NCBI GenBank assembly: GCA_964532995.1
Contig: CAZHJN010000024.1
Span: 1-29,320 of the forward strand
Length of the DNA: 29,320 bases
Reading direction: 5' to 3'
From: DTJG01 sp964532995
Lineage (GTDB): Bacteria; Ratteibacteria; UBA8468; B48-G9; DTJG01
A program made the position numbers and the translations under genes. Below, in pieces: positions 14,222 to 22,890 of the stretch (the first letter of the stretch is position 1; each line of letters starts with the position of its first letter). The notes under the pieces are model-generated. The model was not told where the DNA came from, made no database searches, and was given only the letters and a program-made list of their open reading frames with translations.

Positions 14222-16357
14222 TTATTCAATGACGAAACTATTGTTAATCTGTGTCAACCTGAACGACAATGGCTCTTTTGCCGTATTATAGGTGATTTTC
14301 TGATACAAAAGTTGACCTGTTTTATACTCGTTCAGATATTTTACAAGTTTGTTTGATAGGGCAAGTCGTGTAGCATAAATCGTGTGGTATTCTGGTGAGA
14401 AGGGTAAAATCTCAAAGATTGCTGAGTTCATATAACAGGAAAGGATAACTGTTCCCGATCTGTATTTATATTCAATCACCTGGTTGTCATTAAAGTTATA
14501 GACCATCCGAATTCCTTCCACAGGTTTTAAAAACTTCCAGAAATCCTGTTTTATTCCTGATTCAGAAAGAAAAAAACATTTTCTATATATGAAAGCCGGA
14601 TTTTTCTTTATTTCCGGATTATCAATGATGATTGATGGTTTAACATTTTTCAGAAGAAATTCAAGCTGAGAGATTACATCATGAGCAGCACCCGTGAAGA
14701 AAAAGATAATCTCTTTATTTTTATCTTTCAGGTTTTCAATAGCCCGTTCAATGGTTTTAGAATCTTCTTTTTCAGATATTATCAGTATAATGCAATTTTC
14801 TTTTTCAACTGTACAGAGAAGTTTTCTGCATGGAAATATGGTTATGGTTTCTTCTGAGGATGAAGGTCTTAAAGAGAGTTGCCGGTTTTTTTCTGAAGTT
14901 TCTGGAATCAGCGCATGCGCTGATATAAAAAGTAAAATTAGCCCGAGAAATATTTTCCATCTGTTTCTGAACAGCACTGTAAAAATAATCATATATATGG
15001 TGATAATCAGAAAAATATCAGTTGACCATGATATTGAGGGAGAAAACCCGGAAAATATTTTTGTACCTATCCAGAACAATTCCAGCGTTTTTATCAGTGG
15101 AAAAATGATAATAAGTCTAAGGAATCCGAAAACAAGAAAAGCCAGTCCTAAAAATACAGCCAGACCACCAACAGGTATAATAATGAAATTTGTGATAAAA
15201 CCAAGTGGATAAAAATAACCTGTATTTCCCAAAAGTACCGGGGTTGCAAAAACCTGTGCTCCAATGGTAACCCTGATAATTGAATCCAGCCACGAAGGAA
15301 TTTTTTTTATTTCCGGAATGTTACGCATTACCAGAACAATACCTGTTGTTGCAGCAAACGATAATTGAAATCCCATATTGAAAATCTCGTCCGGTTTGAG
15401 AAAAAGAATAACAGCAGCAGCCCAGCCAATAGATTCAATTCCGCTTATCGGCCTTTCAATAAGCTCAGACAGAATATATATACCAAACATCAAGGCCGCT
15501 CTTAGCACAGGCGTGTTAAATCCTGTTATTGCCGAATAGAATACTATTGCAGCAAGATATATAAAATTGAAGATTTTATAATGTGCCTGTTGAATTTTCC
15601 TCATCGGGAAAAATATAATTCTGAGAAATAACAGCACGTATCCTAAATGTAGTCCGGAAACAACAAGAATGTGATATGTTCCTGTTTTTATAAAAACCTG
15701 TTTAATTTCATTTACATGTTTTTTATTTCCAAGGACCATCATCTTAAAGATTGCTGCTTCCTGACCATGGTACTTAAACCACCTTCTTACAAGTTTTTCA
15801 GTCATTTCCTGAATATTTTGATTGAATCTGCGCAGATATGAGTCTGGATTTATCACCTTCCAGGATTTTGCTGTCAGTGTGATTTTCTTATCTGTTTGTT
15901 TTATGTTTTTTATCCCGTAGAGATAAAGCCGATCGGAAATATAGACGTGCTCATTTGCAGGAAGACCACTTTCAATTTTTATTCCTGTTTCAAACCACAT
16001 TGTTCCATCTGATACCATTGTGTCCTCAAGGACAACAGTGAGGATCTGTCCTTTTTCCCTCACATCGCTTATTGTTCCAACGACAGCATTAATTTTTTGT
16101 AAAGGAATTGGAATATTTTTATCGTGTTTTATGCCATGGGTACCAGCAATGAATATGCCTGTGATAAAGATAAAAAAAACAAGTAAAAAAAAGGAAATTT
16201 TCCTGCAAATTAAGGAGAGGGAAAGGGTTAAAATACCGAAAAATATAAAAAGAATCAAAAGATATTCTTCAGGGAACCGAAAAAAATTCCACAGGATGAT
16301 ACCTGAAACAAAGGGAAAAAGAAAAATGCATGATGCAGAGGTCTTACCTGTTATCAC
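14222..16357 (-). CDS. comEC: ComEC/Rec2-like DNA uptake channel with degenerate C-terminal domain
   Basis: 711 aa. Starts at GTG 16357, whose bases overlap the dapF TGA stop (GTGA), implying coupled translation. Residues 1-75 are hydrophobic (about three segments), followed by an OB-like soluble part (about 88-170, DUF4131 type). The ComEC 'competence' membrane domain shows HILVVSGLHLG (229-239), NTPVLRAALMFGIYILSE (281-298) and GFQLSFAATTGIV (329-341). ComEC moves single-stranded DNA across the inner membrane. The C-terminal ~200 residues keep the position and general pattern of the usual metallo-beta-lactamase domain, but no HxHxDH motif is present: the matching strand reads IIFFFTGAAHDVIS (550-563). 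The nuclease-like function is therefore probably lost. Confidence 0.88.
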   Translation of the reverse strand: MITGKTSASCIFLFPFVSGIILWNFFRFPEEYLLILFIFFGILTLSLSLICRKISFFLLVFFIFITGIFIAGTHGIKHDKNIPIPLQKINAVVGTISDVREKGQILTVVLEDTMVSDGTMWFETGIKIESGLPANEHVYISDRLYLYGIKNIKQTDKKITLTAKSWKVINPDSYLRRFNQNIQEMTEKLVRRWFKYHGQEAAIFKMMVLGNKKHVNEIKQVFIKTGTYHILVVSGLHLGYVLLFLRIIFFPMRKIQQAHYKIFNFIYLAAIVFYSAITGFNTPVLRAALMFGIYILSELIERPISGIESIGWAAAVILFLKPDEIFNMGFQLSFAATTGIVLVMRNIPEIKKIPSWLDSIIRVTIGAQVFATPVLLGNTGYFYPLGFITNFIIIPVGGLAVFLGLAFLVFGFLRLIIIFPLIKTLELFWIGTKIFSGFSPSISWSTDIFLIITIYMIIFTVLFRNRWKIFLGLILLFISAHALIPETSEKNRQLSLRPSSSEETITIFPCRKLLCTVEKENCIILIISEKEDSKTIERAIENLKDKNKEIIFFFTGAAHDVISQLEFLLKNVKPSIIIDNPEIKKNPAFIYRKCFFLSESGIKQDFWKFLKPVEGIRMVYNFNDNQVIEYKYRSGTVILSCYMNSAIFEILPFSPEYHTIYATRLALSNKLVKYLNEYKTGQLLYQKITYNTAKEPLSFRLTQINNSFVIE

Positions 16358-17151
16358 CTGTCAATCCAGTGTCCATCAAAAATCAATCTTGTTCCACCCT
16401 CGAAAAAGATTTCACTGAAGTCGTCTGAAAAAGAAACCCTTAGTTTTTCTCCTGAACGCGCTGTAATTTCCACAGGGCTTTCGAACTTTTTCAGCATGGC
16501 TCCGCAGAGGACACTGGCAACTATGCCTGTGCCGCATGCAAGCGTCTCATCTTCAACGCCGCGTTCGTATGTGCGAACCTTACCGTGATGCCTGTCTGTT
16601 ATCTGCAGCCAGTCAACATTTGTGCCAGATGGTTGAAATGTTCTGTGATACCGTATCAATGAACCGAGTTCTTTAACAGGGACCTCTTCTATATTTTCGG
16701 TAAGAACTACAGCATGGGGAACTCCTGTATTCAGCATATGAACTGCGATATTTTCTCCGTTTATGTCCAGAGAGATATTCATTTCAGGCTTTTTAATAAG
16801 AAGCATGCTTATGGAAACAAGTGGATATTTCAGGTGAGTTTTATAGATTCCTGCCAGGGTTTCCACTGACAGAAAATTCTTTTTTGAGATTTTTCCCTCA
16901 TGAATGAAACGGATAAGACACCTCAGTCCATTTCCACACATCTCTGCTTCAGAACCATCAGGATTGAAAATGCGCATTTTGTAGTCTGCCCTTTTGCTTT
17001 TTTCAAGAAATATCGCACCATCAGCGCCAACTCCGTCTTTGCGTCCGCAGACTTTTATCGCAAGATTCTTCCGGTTTTTTATTTTTTTGTCCAGATTGTT
17101 GAAAAGGACAAAGTCATTACCTGAACCTGAGATTTTCATAAATTTAATCAT
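16354..17151 (-). CDS. dapF: Diaminopimelate epimerase
   Basis: 265 aa. Converts LL- to meso-diaminopimelate for lysine and peptidoglycan synthesis. The two catalytic cysteines are C72 in AEMCGNGLRC and C206 in TLACGTGIVAS. GSGNDFV (8-14), RIFNPDGSEAE (60-70) and GTNVDW (176-181) are family motifs. ATG 17151 fits the family N-terminus. The predicted promoter (TTGACA-16-TAAAAT, 17158-17185) puts the transcript start at or next to the ATG, so the message may be leaderless. The 3' end overlaps comEC by 4 bp, forming a two-gene operon. Confidence 0.97.
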   Translation of the reverse strand: MIKFMKISGSGNDFVLFNNLDKKIKNRKNLAIKVCGRKDGVGADGAIFLEKSKRADYKMRIFNPDGSEAEMCGNGLRCLIRFIHEGKISKKNFLSVETLAGIYKTHLKYPLVSISMLLIKKPEMNISLDINGENIAVHMLNTGVPHAVVLTENIEEVPVKELGSLIRYHRTFQPSGTNVDWLQITDRHHGKVRTYERGVEDETLACGTGIVASVLCGAMLKKFESPVEITARSGEKLRVSFSDDFSEIFFEGGTRLIFDGHWIDR

Positions 17152-17157
17152 GAAATA

Positions 17158-17185
17158 ATTTTATTATGATAATTGTGTTTGTCAA
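17158..17185 (-). promoter_or_regulatory. dapF promoter, possibly giving a leaderless mRNA
   Basis: On the minus strand TTGACA (17185-17180) and TAAAAT (17163-17158) are separated by 16 bp. The start would fall at about 17151, the A of the dapF ATG. The -35 lies in the palindrome TTTGTCAAA (17178-17186), also used by the opposite promoter. Confidence 0.6.
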
Positions 17186-17207
17186 ATTTTACTGTCTGGA
17201 ATAAACT
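17179..17207 (+). promoter_or_regulatory. Promoter of the dtd-to-uroD-like gene chain
   Basis: TTGTCA (17179-17184) and TAAACT (17202-17207) with 17 bp spacing. Its -35 overlaps the divergent dapF -35 within TTTGTCAAA. The dtd Shine-Dalgarno AAGGAG follows about 25 nt later. Confidence 0.5.
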
Positions 17208-17239
17208 ATTTCAGTTATCCGGATTGATCAAGGAGATAC

Positions 17240-17722
17240 ATGAGGTTTATCATTCAGAGAGTTTCGGAAGCCTGTCTGTTTGTGGAGGATGTAAAAAAAG
17301 GAAGCATAAACAGAGGGCTTGTTCTTTTTGTTGGGTTCGGCAGGAACGATGATGAGTCATTGATAGAACCCGCTGTCAGAAAAATACTTAAGCTGAGGAT
17401 TTTTGCGGACTCAAATGACAGAATGAATTTGAGCCTGATTGATGTTTCCGGCGGTCTGATTGTGGTTTCTCAGTTCACGCTTTATGCCAGCACACAGCGG
17501 GGCAACAGACCTGATTTTCTTGCGGCGATGAACCCTGAATATGCCGCAGTTTTTTTTGACAGATTTGTACAGACATGTCGGAACCTCTATTGCGGAGATA
17601 TCGTTGCGGGCGATTTTGGTAAACACATGCTTGTTGAAATACAAAATGATGGACCTGTTACAATAATCTTAAACTACGAAAATGGAAAGTCCAGAACTTT
17701 TATCAAAGGTGATTGTTCTTGA
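17240..17722 (+). CDS. dtd: D-aminoacyl-tRNA deacylase
   Basis: 160 aa, near the usual ~150. Dtd hydrolyses D-amino acids (and glycine mischarged on tRNA-Ala) from tRNA. The active-site motif SQFTLYA (with catalytic Thr) and the cross-subunit NDGPVTI motif (Gly-cisPro region) are both intact; GNRPDF stands where many relatives have GxRPSF. AAGGAG lies 5 nt before ATG 17240. It is the first gene of a chain of twelve tightly packed genes running to 26850. Confidence 0.97.
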   Translation: MRFIIQRVSEACLFVEDVKKGSINRGLVLFVGFGRNDDESLIEPAVRKILKLRIFADSNDRMNLSLIDVSGGLIVVSQFTLYASTQRGNRPDFLAAMNPEYAAVFFDRFVQTCRNLYCGDIVAGDFGKHMLVEIQNDGPVTIILNYENGKSRTFIKGDCS

Positions 17723-17948
17723 CACTTCAACAAGCTGGATTTATGTAGGTGTTCTTGATGGTGAAGATGATAGATATTACTATCTTTCTGACGCGGATGC
17801 TTTTGATATTTCTGAGGTTAACATGACCAAACATGAGTATCTGGTTAAGGTGAAAAAGGACGGATTGGTGACCAATCGCAGAAAAACCATTGTGGTTAAA
17901 CAATATGTTACAGCAATAACCCTTCTGGAGGATATAATTGAAAAATAA
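17682..17948 (+). CDS. Small conserved protein of unknown function
   Basis: 88 aa from ATG 17682, which overlaps dtd by 41 bp. The recognisable part starts at VIVLDTSTSWIYVGVLDG, so GTG 17709 (14-bp overlap) is an equally possible start; neither has a clear Shine-Dalgarno. The pattern is short beta strands: a first strand pair, YYYLSDADAFDISE, then basic TNRRKTIVVKQYVTAITLLEDIIE, which suggests a small SH3/Sm-like barrel. I recall similar small proteins in PVC-type genomes but cannot name a family. Its fixed place inside this translation/envelope operon and the overlapping starts support a real gene. Confidence 0.65.
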   Translation: MESPELLSKVIVLDTSTSWIYVGVLDGEDDRYYYLSDADAFDISEVNMTKHEYLVKVKKDGLVTNRRKTIVVKQYVTAITLLEDIIEK

Positions 17949-18327
17949 AAGGGTAACGCTTGTTAGAAACAAAGAATATGTTTTTTTAAAGCAGGTTCTT
18001 TCAAGAAAAAATGATCACATTGAAGCACTTGAAATACTGGGAGATCTGTATACAAGGTCAGGTTATGTTGAATCGGGTTATGCTGTGGATAAACATCTTG
18101 TACATTTTCAGCCCTTTAATCCGGTTCATTACTACAATCTTGCCTGTGATTGTGCGCTTCTCGGAAGGAAAGATGAGGCGATAATTTATCTGAAAATTGC
18201 TGTAATACTGGGTTTTGACGACCTTAATCATATCAGAAAGGACCCGGATCTTGCCAGTCTCAGGGGTAATCAGAAATATGAAAAATTTATCAGGGAGATT
18301 TCATCAGGAAGAGTCAAGTATAAATAA
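17938..18327 (+). CDS. Tetratricopeptide-repeat protein
   Basis: 129 aa starting at TTG 17938, which has GGAGG (17927-17931) 6 nt upstream and overlaps the previous gene by 11 bp. About two TPR units are visible: EALEILGDLYTRSGYVESGY, then HYYNLACDCALLGRKDEAII. The C-terminal DPDLASLRGNQKYEKFI is a common ending of small TPR proteins. No signal peptide, so probably a cytosolic protein-binding module. Partner unknown. Confidence 0.8.
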   Translation: MKNKRVTLVRNKEYVFLKQVLSRKNDHIEALEILGDLYTRSGYVESGYAVDKHLVHFQPFNPVHYYNLACDCALLGRKDEAIIYLKIAVILGFDDLNHIRKDPDLASLRGNQKYEKFIREISSGRVKYK

Positions 18328-18910
18328 AATTCTCTGGATGGCTGCAAAAATTCTTGGTTTTTTTGTGTTTAGGTTATTTTTTCATCTGGAGATATATGGA
18401 AAAGAAAATATTCCTTCTTCGGGCAGATTTGTTATTGCCGCAAATCATGCAAGTTTTCTTGATCCACCCCTGATTGGATATATCTTGCCAAAACCCATCG
18501 CGTACTTTACAAAACAGGAACAACTGGTAGGTCTTTTTGGATTGCTCATCACCCATCTTGGCGCAATTCCACTTTCAAGAACCAGTATGGGAACATCTGA
18601 TATAAGAGCTGCTCTAAATGTGATGCAAAAAGGAAAAAGCCTGCTTATTTTTCCAGAAGGGACAAGATCAAGAACCGGTAAATTTTTGCCAGCAAAGCCA
18701 GGGATCGGATTCATAGTGCTTCGTGCGAATGTACCGGTACTCCCTGTTTGTATAATGGGATCATACAGGGCTATGCCGCCAGGAAGAAATTTCATACGAC
18801 CCGGAAAAATTATTATCAGAATTGGTAAACCGTGCTATTATTCCAGACAGTATACATATCATGAAGTTGCACAGGATGTTATGAGAAGAATAATTGAACT
18901 TTCAAAATGA
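18278..18910 (+). CDS. plsC: 1-acyl-sn-glycerol-3-phosphate acyltransferase (PlsC family)
   Basis: 210 aa from ATG 18278. The longer frame to 18215 would overlap the TPR gene by 113 bp and is not supported. ATG 18338 (MAAKILGFFVFRLFF) is the alternative; AGGGG is 11 nt from ATG 18278, and an AGGAAGAG precedes ATA 18320, so the exact start is open. After one hydrophobic segment come the PlsC motifs: NHASFLD (HX4D, catalytic), a GAIPLSR block, FPEGTRSR, and LPVCIMGS. The enzyme adds the second acyl chain to lysophosphatidic acid in phospholipid synthesis. It overlaps ispH by the ATGA arrangement. Confidence 0.9.
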   Translation: MKNLSGRFHQEESSINKILWMAAKILGFFVFRLFFHLEIYGKENIPSSGRFVIAANHASFLDPPLIGYILPKPIAYFTKQEQLVGLFGLLITHLGAIPLSRTSMGTSDIRAALNVMQKGKSLLIFPEGTRSRTGKFLPAKPGIGFIVLRANVPVLPVCIMGSYRAMPPGRNFIRPGKIIIRIGKPCYYSRQYTYHEVAQDVMRRIIELSK

Positions 18911-19782
18911 AAAAGCAAATAATAGTTGGCAAATCCACTGGATTCTGTTTTGGTGTGACAAAGGCGGTTGAAACCGCTAAAAGAATTCTTGAAAAAAGAA
19001 AAACACTTACCAGTCTTGGTGATCTTGTTCACAATCCTCTTGTTATGTCTGAACTTAAAAATAAAGGATTGAGGGTAATCCAGAAGATTTCAGATGCAAA
19101 GGGTAAACCTTTTATAATAAGATCTCATGGCTTGCCACCGGATGTGCTGCGAGAATTGAAATCCTTTACTCATGAAATCTATGATGCCACATGTCCTTTT
19201 GTCAGAAAAGTTCAAAATCTTGTGAAACATCTATCAGAAGAAAATTATTTTATTTTTCTTGTTGGTGATCCAGAACATCCAGAAATACGAGCGATGGAAA
19301 AAATCGCAGGTGTTAACTGTGCCATTGTCAAACCGGGGCAGGTAAGAAACACTATTCCGGACAAAAATAAGTGGGCAATAATTGCACAGACCACAATTTC
19401 CCTTGATCTTTATAAAGCTGCTATCAGCAGAATTTTAAAAAATATTCCGTCTGAAAAGGTTACAGTTTTCAATACAATATGTCCTGTCAGCATAAGAAGG
19501 CAGGAAGAAGCCCTGAAACTTGCCAGCCAGGTTGATGCGTTGATAGTTGTTGGCGGTAAAAAAAGTTCCAACACAGGGAAACTGGTACATACAGGTAAAA
19601 AAGTTAACAAAAATACATTTCTTATAGAAATGCCAGAGGAACTGAAAAAACTTAATCTTGCAAAATTTGAAAAAATTGGTATAATCTCTGGTGCGTCTAC
19701 GGATGTAAGCTGCATCAGAAATGTTGTCAGAATTCTGAAAGCCATCCAGCGCAAAAAAATTCAGGGAGGTAAAACAATATGA
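18907..19782 (+). CDS. ispH: 4-hydroxy-3-methylbut-2-enyl diphosphate reductase
   Basis: 291 aa. IspH (LytB) makes IPP and DMAPP in the last step of the MEP pathway with a [4Fe-4S] cluster. The three cluster cysteines are C14 (GFCFGV), C96 (ATCPFV) and C192 (NTICPVSIRRQEE). Substrate histidines H42 (LVHNP) and H124 (DPEHPE) and Glu126 are present. The end reads SGASTDVSCIRNVV, without the usual Pro-Asp after GAST. Starts and stops overlap by ATGA with both plsC and rpsA. The IspH-S1 pair is also found as a single fused protein in many Clostridia. Confidence 0.96.
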   Translation: MKKQIIVGKSTGFCFGVTKAVETAKRILEKRKTLTSLGDLVHNPLVMSELKNKGLRVIQKISDAKGKPFIIRSHGLPPDVLRELKSFTHEIYDATCPFVRKVQNLVKHLSEENYFIFLVGDPEHPEIRAMEKIAGVNCAIVKPGQVRNTIPDKNKWAIIAQTTISLDLYKAAISRILKNIPSEKVTVFNTICPVSIRRQEEALKLASQVDALIVVGGKKSSNTGKLVHTGKKVNKNTFLIEMPEELKKLNLAKFEKIGIISGASTDVSCIRNVVRILKAIQRKKIQGGKTI

Positions 19783-21140
19783 AGGGCATAGATGTTGCGA
19801 AAATTCTTGAAGAGAAATTGCTATCTTTCAAGCCTGGTTCACTGATAAAAGGAACTGTAATCAGAGTTGATAAGGAGGTCATTGTTGATTTTGGTTATAA
19901 GACAGAAGGTTATGTGCTTAGAGAGGAATTCAAAAGCGATCAGGAAAAAATAAAACCCGGAACAGAGGTTGATTTGATTGTTGAATCTCTTGATCCTGAT
20001 TCCAATGGCCTCATTCTTCTTTCAAAAGAAAAAGCCGATATCATGTTCAACTGGGATAAGATTGAAAAACATTTTGAAGAGGATAAACCGATTTCTGGCA
20101 CAATACTTCAGAGGGTTAAAGGAGGCTTCAAGGTTGACATTGGTATTCTTGCATTCCTGCCTGGTTCCCAGACAGACATAAAACCGGTCACAAATCCTTC
20201 TCAGTTTGTAAATATGCAGAGTTTGTTCAAAATAATCAAGATAGATAAGCAACGAAAAAATGTCGTTGTTTCAAGAAGAAAATATCTTGAAGAGGAAAAG
20301 GAAGAGAAAAAACGGGAATTCCTGCAAAAACTTGAAAAAGGCACGATAGTTAAAGGTAAGGTTAAGAATCTTGTTGACTATGGAGCGTTTATAGAAATTG
20401 ATAACAATGTTGTGGGACTTTTACATCTGAACGATATGGCATGGGGCAGGATAACACACCCATCTCAGATTCTTTCTGTTGGGGAGGATATAGAGGTTGT
20501 GGTTCTTGATATTAACATGGAAAAACAGGTGGTTTCATTCGGGCTCAAACAGAAAACAAAGAATCCCTGGGATGAGGTTGAGACAAAATTTCCGGTGGGC
20601 TCCATTGTTGAGGGCAAGGTTGTTAATATTACCGATTACGGAGCATTCATAAAGATTGAAGATGGAATAGAAGGACTTCTTCACATTTCTGAGTTTTCCT
20701 GGACAGGAAGAGTGAGGCATCCTTCTGACATGGTTGCGATGGGTGATACCCTATCTCTTAAGGTGATTGACATTAAGAAAGAGGAGCAGAAAATTTCTTT
20801 CAGTCTGAGACAGCTGGAACAGAATCCATGGCCTGAGATAGTTAAAAAATATCCTGTTGGCAGTGTTGTAAAGGGTAAGATATATCACATTACTGATTTT
20901 GGCGCTTTTGTTGAGATTGAAAAAGGAATTGACGGACTTCTCCACATTTCAAATATCTCTGAAGTTCCAATAAAACATCCTTCTGAAGTTTTGAGAAAGG
21001 GTCAGAAGATAGATGTTATTGTTCTTGAAATAGATCCGGAAGGAAAAAAAATTTCTCTTGGCTTGAAACATCTTGGAGAAGCACAACCAAATTCTGATGA
21101 GGAGGAAGAAGATGAGAGTGATAATAAGGAAAACATATGA
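19779..21140 (+). CDS. rpsA: 30S ribosomal protein S1, five S1 repeats
   Basis: 453 aa. Five S1 (OB-fold) repeats are visible, at about 17-85, 102-167, 185-255, 270-342 and 355-428; the first two are divergent, the last three carry the standard VDYGAFIEI / ITDYGAFIKI / ITDFGAFVEI strands with GLLH and HPS. E. coli S1 has six, so this is a shorter form, like those of several phyla. It ends in an acidic tail (DEEEEDESDNKEN). S1 brings mRNA to the 30S subunit; the number of repeats and the position after ispH suggest a true S1 rather than a general RNA-binding protein. Overlaps nagB by 29 bp. Confidence 0.9.
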   Translation: MKGIDVAKILEEKLLSFKPGSLIKGTVIRVDKEVIVDFGYKTEGYVLREEFKSDQEKIKPGTEVDLIVESLDPDSNGLILLSKEKADIMFNWDKIEKHFEEDKPISGTILQRVKGGFKVDIGILAFLPGSQTDIKPVTNPSQFVNMQSLFKIIKIDKQRKNVVVSRRKYLEEEKEEKKREFLQKLEKGTIVKGKVKNLVDYGAFIEIDNNVVGLLHLNDMAWGRITHPSQILSVGEDIEVVVLDINMEKQVVSFGLKQKTKNPWDEVETKFPVGSIVEGKVVNITDYGAFIKIEDGIEGLLHISEFSWTGRVRHPSDMVAMGDTLSLKVIDIKKEEQKISFSLRQLEQNPWPEIVKKYPVGSVVKGKIYHITDFGAFVEIEKGIDGLLHISNISEVPIKHPSEVLRKGQKIDVIVLEIDPEGKKISLGLKHLGEAQPNSDEEEEDESDNKENI

Positions 21141-21900
21141 GGAAATCAGCATTGAGGCAGCAAATCTTGTAAAGTCAAGGATTGAAAAAAAACCGGAATT
21201 TGTTCTTGGTCTGGCTACAGGTTCAAGTCCGCTCGGTCTTTACAGGGAACTGATAAATATGAATAAGAAAAAACTTATCAGTTTCAAAAAGGTGAAGACC
21301 TTCAATCTTGATGAATACTATGGTTTGAAAGGAGACCATCCTCAAAGTTATAGATATTTTATGGATGATAATCTTTTCAATCATATTGACATTGATAAAT
21401 CAAACACAATGGTGCCTGATGGAACAGCAAAAGACTGGGAGGAATTCTGCCGGTATTATGAAGGTCAGATAAAAAGGGCAGGCGGTATTGACCTGCAGGT
21501 TCTTGGTATTGGCAGTGACGGTCATATAGCCTTCAATGAACCGGGTTCCTCTCTTACATCCAGAACAAGGCTCATTGCTCTTGATGCTCAAACAATTGAG
21601 GACAATGCCAGATTTTTCAAAAGCAAGGATGAGGTGCCGAGATTTGCTTTAAGTATGGGTGTCGGAACAATCCTGGAAGCAAAAGAGATAATTCTCATCG
21701 CCAATGGAAAAAATAAAGCATCGGCAATTGCTCAGGCCATTGAAGGACCAATAACAAGCTTAATTTCTGCATCCGCATTACAGATGCACAACAGGGTTAC
21801 ATTTTTCCTTGATGAAGATGCAGCGTCAGGTTTGAAAAGAATTAACTACTACAGGTTTGTTGAAGAAGCAGAAAAAAAACTTGGCAAAGAGATATTCTGA
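21112..21900 (+). CDS. nagB: Glucosamine-6-phosphate deaminase
   Basis: 262 aa. ATG 21112 is chosen because GGAGGAAGAAG lies immediately upstream; the longer frame to 21073 is inside rpsA. NagB interconverts glucosamine-6-phosphate and fructose-6-phosphate plus ammonia. Conserved residues are present: GLATGSSPLGLY (33-44), D67 in NLDEYYG, D136 and H138 in GIGSDGHIAFNEP, and E143. The lid region SMGVGTILEAKEI is intact. No nagA or GlcNAc transporter is nearby, and a GlmU-like gene is two genes downstream, so a biosynthetic role toward amino sugars is possible here. Confidence 0.95.
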   Translation: MRVIIRKTYEEISIEAANLVKSRIEKKPEFVLGLATGSSPLGLYRELINMNKKKLISFKKVKTFNLDEYYGLKGDHPQSYRYFMDDNLFNHIDIDKSNTMVPDGTAKDWEEFCRYYEGQIKRAGGIDLQVLGIGSDGHIAFNEPGSSLTSRTRLIALDAQTIEDNARFFKSKDEVPRFALSMGVGTILEAKEIILIANGKNKASAIAQAIEGPITSLISASALQMHNRVTFFLDEDAASGLKRINYYRFVEEAEKKLGKEIF

Positions 21901-21903
21901 GAA

Positions 21904-22890
21904 ATGGGAATATTAGAAGAAATTCTTAAAAAAGCAAAAAGTGCGCGAAAAAAGGTAGTACTTCCTGAAAGCAGCGATGAAAGAATTTTAAATGCTTCTT
22001 TAAAACTTGCCAGTGAAGAAATTGCATATCCTGTTCTTGTTGGGAATCCAGAGACCATCAGGAATTCTCTTTCAAAACTGAGTCCTGATCAACCGAATAT
22101 TGAAATTGTTGATATCAATGATTCCTGTCTTCTTCAGCAGTTTTCTGCCCTTTATATAAGGCAAAGACCCAATGTTCCGGAGAATGTAGCACTGGGGCTT
22201 GTTAAAAGGCCACTGATCTTCGCAGGGATGATGGTTGCTTCAGGAAAAGTGGATGCTATGATAGCAGGTGCAGCAAGTACAACTGCGGATGTTATCAGAA
22301 GCGCAGCATTGACAGTTGGCCTACAAGAAAATATATCAAAGTCTTCAAGTTTTTTTATTATGGAAATGCCTGATGGCAGGATATTTTTTTATGCAGATTG
22401 TGCTGTGAATATTGCTCCTGACAGTCAACTTCTTGCGGATATTGCCATAGCTACTGCTTCCAACTACAGGAAATTGATTAATTCTGAACCTTTAGTTGCC
22501 TTTCTTTCCTTTTCTTCAAAAGGAAGCGCATCACATCCTGATGTTGATAAGGTTATAAAAGCAGTTGAAATCGCAAGAGCAAAAGATCCTGATACTGCTT
22601 ATGATGGTGAATTTCAGGCAGACACAGCTCTTTCAGAGCTTGTTGCAAAAAAGAAATTAAAAGAACCCAGCAAAGTTGCCGGAAGGGCAAATGTTTTGAT
22701 ATTTCCTGACCTTGATGCTGGAAACATTGCCTATAAGATCACTCAATACCTTGCGGGAGCAAAGGCATATGGACCAATTCTTCAGGGATTCGCAAAACCC
22801 GTAAGTGACCTTTCAAGAGGTGCAAAAGTCGAGGACATTGTAGCTGTTGCGGCTATCACATGTTTACTTTCTGACGAAAGGAAGATATGA
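21904..22890 (+). CDS. pta: Phosphate acetyltransferase
   Basis: 328 aa, the compact single-domain Pta form (no N-terminal DRTGG/P-loop part). It interconverts acetyl-CoA and acetyl-phosphate. Motifs: VVLPESSDERIL (18-29), MVASGKVDAMIAGAASTTAD (about 109-128), and ADCAVNIAPDSQLLADIA. The C-terminal NVLIFPDLDAGNIAYK is conserved. It starts 3 bp after nagB, and its stop overlaps the next gene by ATGA. AckA is two genes downstream, so the pair can make ATP from acetyl-CoA, or the reverse. A phosphate butyryltransferase role is less likely given AckA. Confidence 0.93.
   Translation: MGILEEILKKAKSARKKVVLPESSDERILNASLKLASEEIAYPVLVGNPETIRNSLSKLSPDQPNIEIVDINDSCLLQQFSALYIRQRPNVPENVALGLVKRPLIFAGMMVASGKVDAMIAGAASTTADVIRSAALTVGLQENISKSSSFFIMEMPDGRIFFYADCAVNIAPDSQLLADIAIATASNYRKLINSEPLVAFLSFSSKGSASHPDVDKVIKAVEIARAKDPDTAYDGEFQADTALSELVAKKKLKEPSKVAGRANVLIFPDLDAGNIAYKITQYLAGAKAYGPILQGFAKPVSDLSRGAKVEDIVAVAAITCLLSDERKI

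Noticed and set aside
14694..15212. Plus-strand open frame of 172 codons opposite comEC
   Set aside because: It is antisense to a motif-rich membrane protein gene; hydrophobic reading frames opposite such genes are expected.
19779..21140. Functional IspH-S1 fusion
   Set aside because: ispH ends with its own TGA and rpsA has its own overlapping ATG (ATGA). They are adjacent genes, not one protein.
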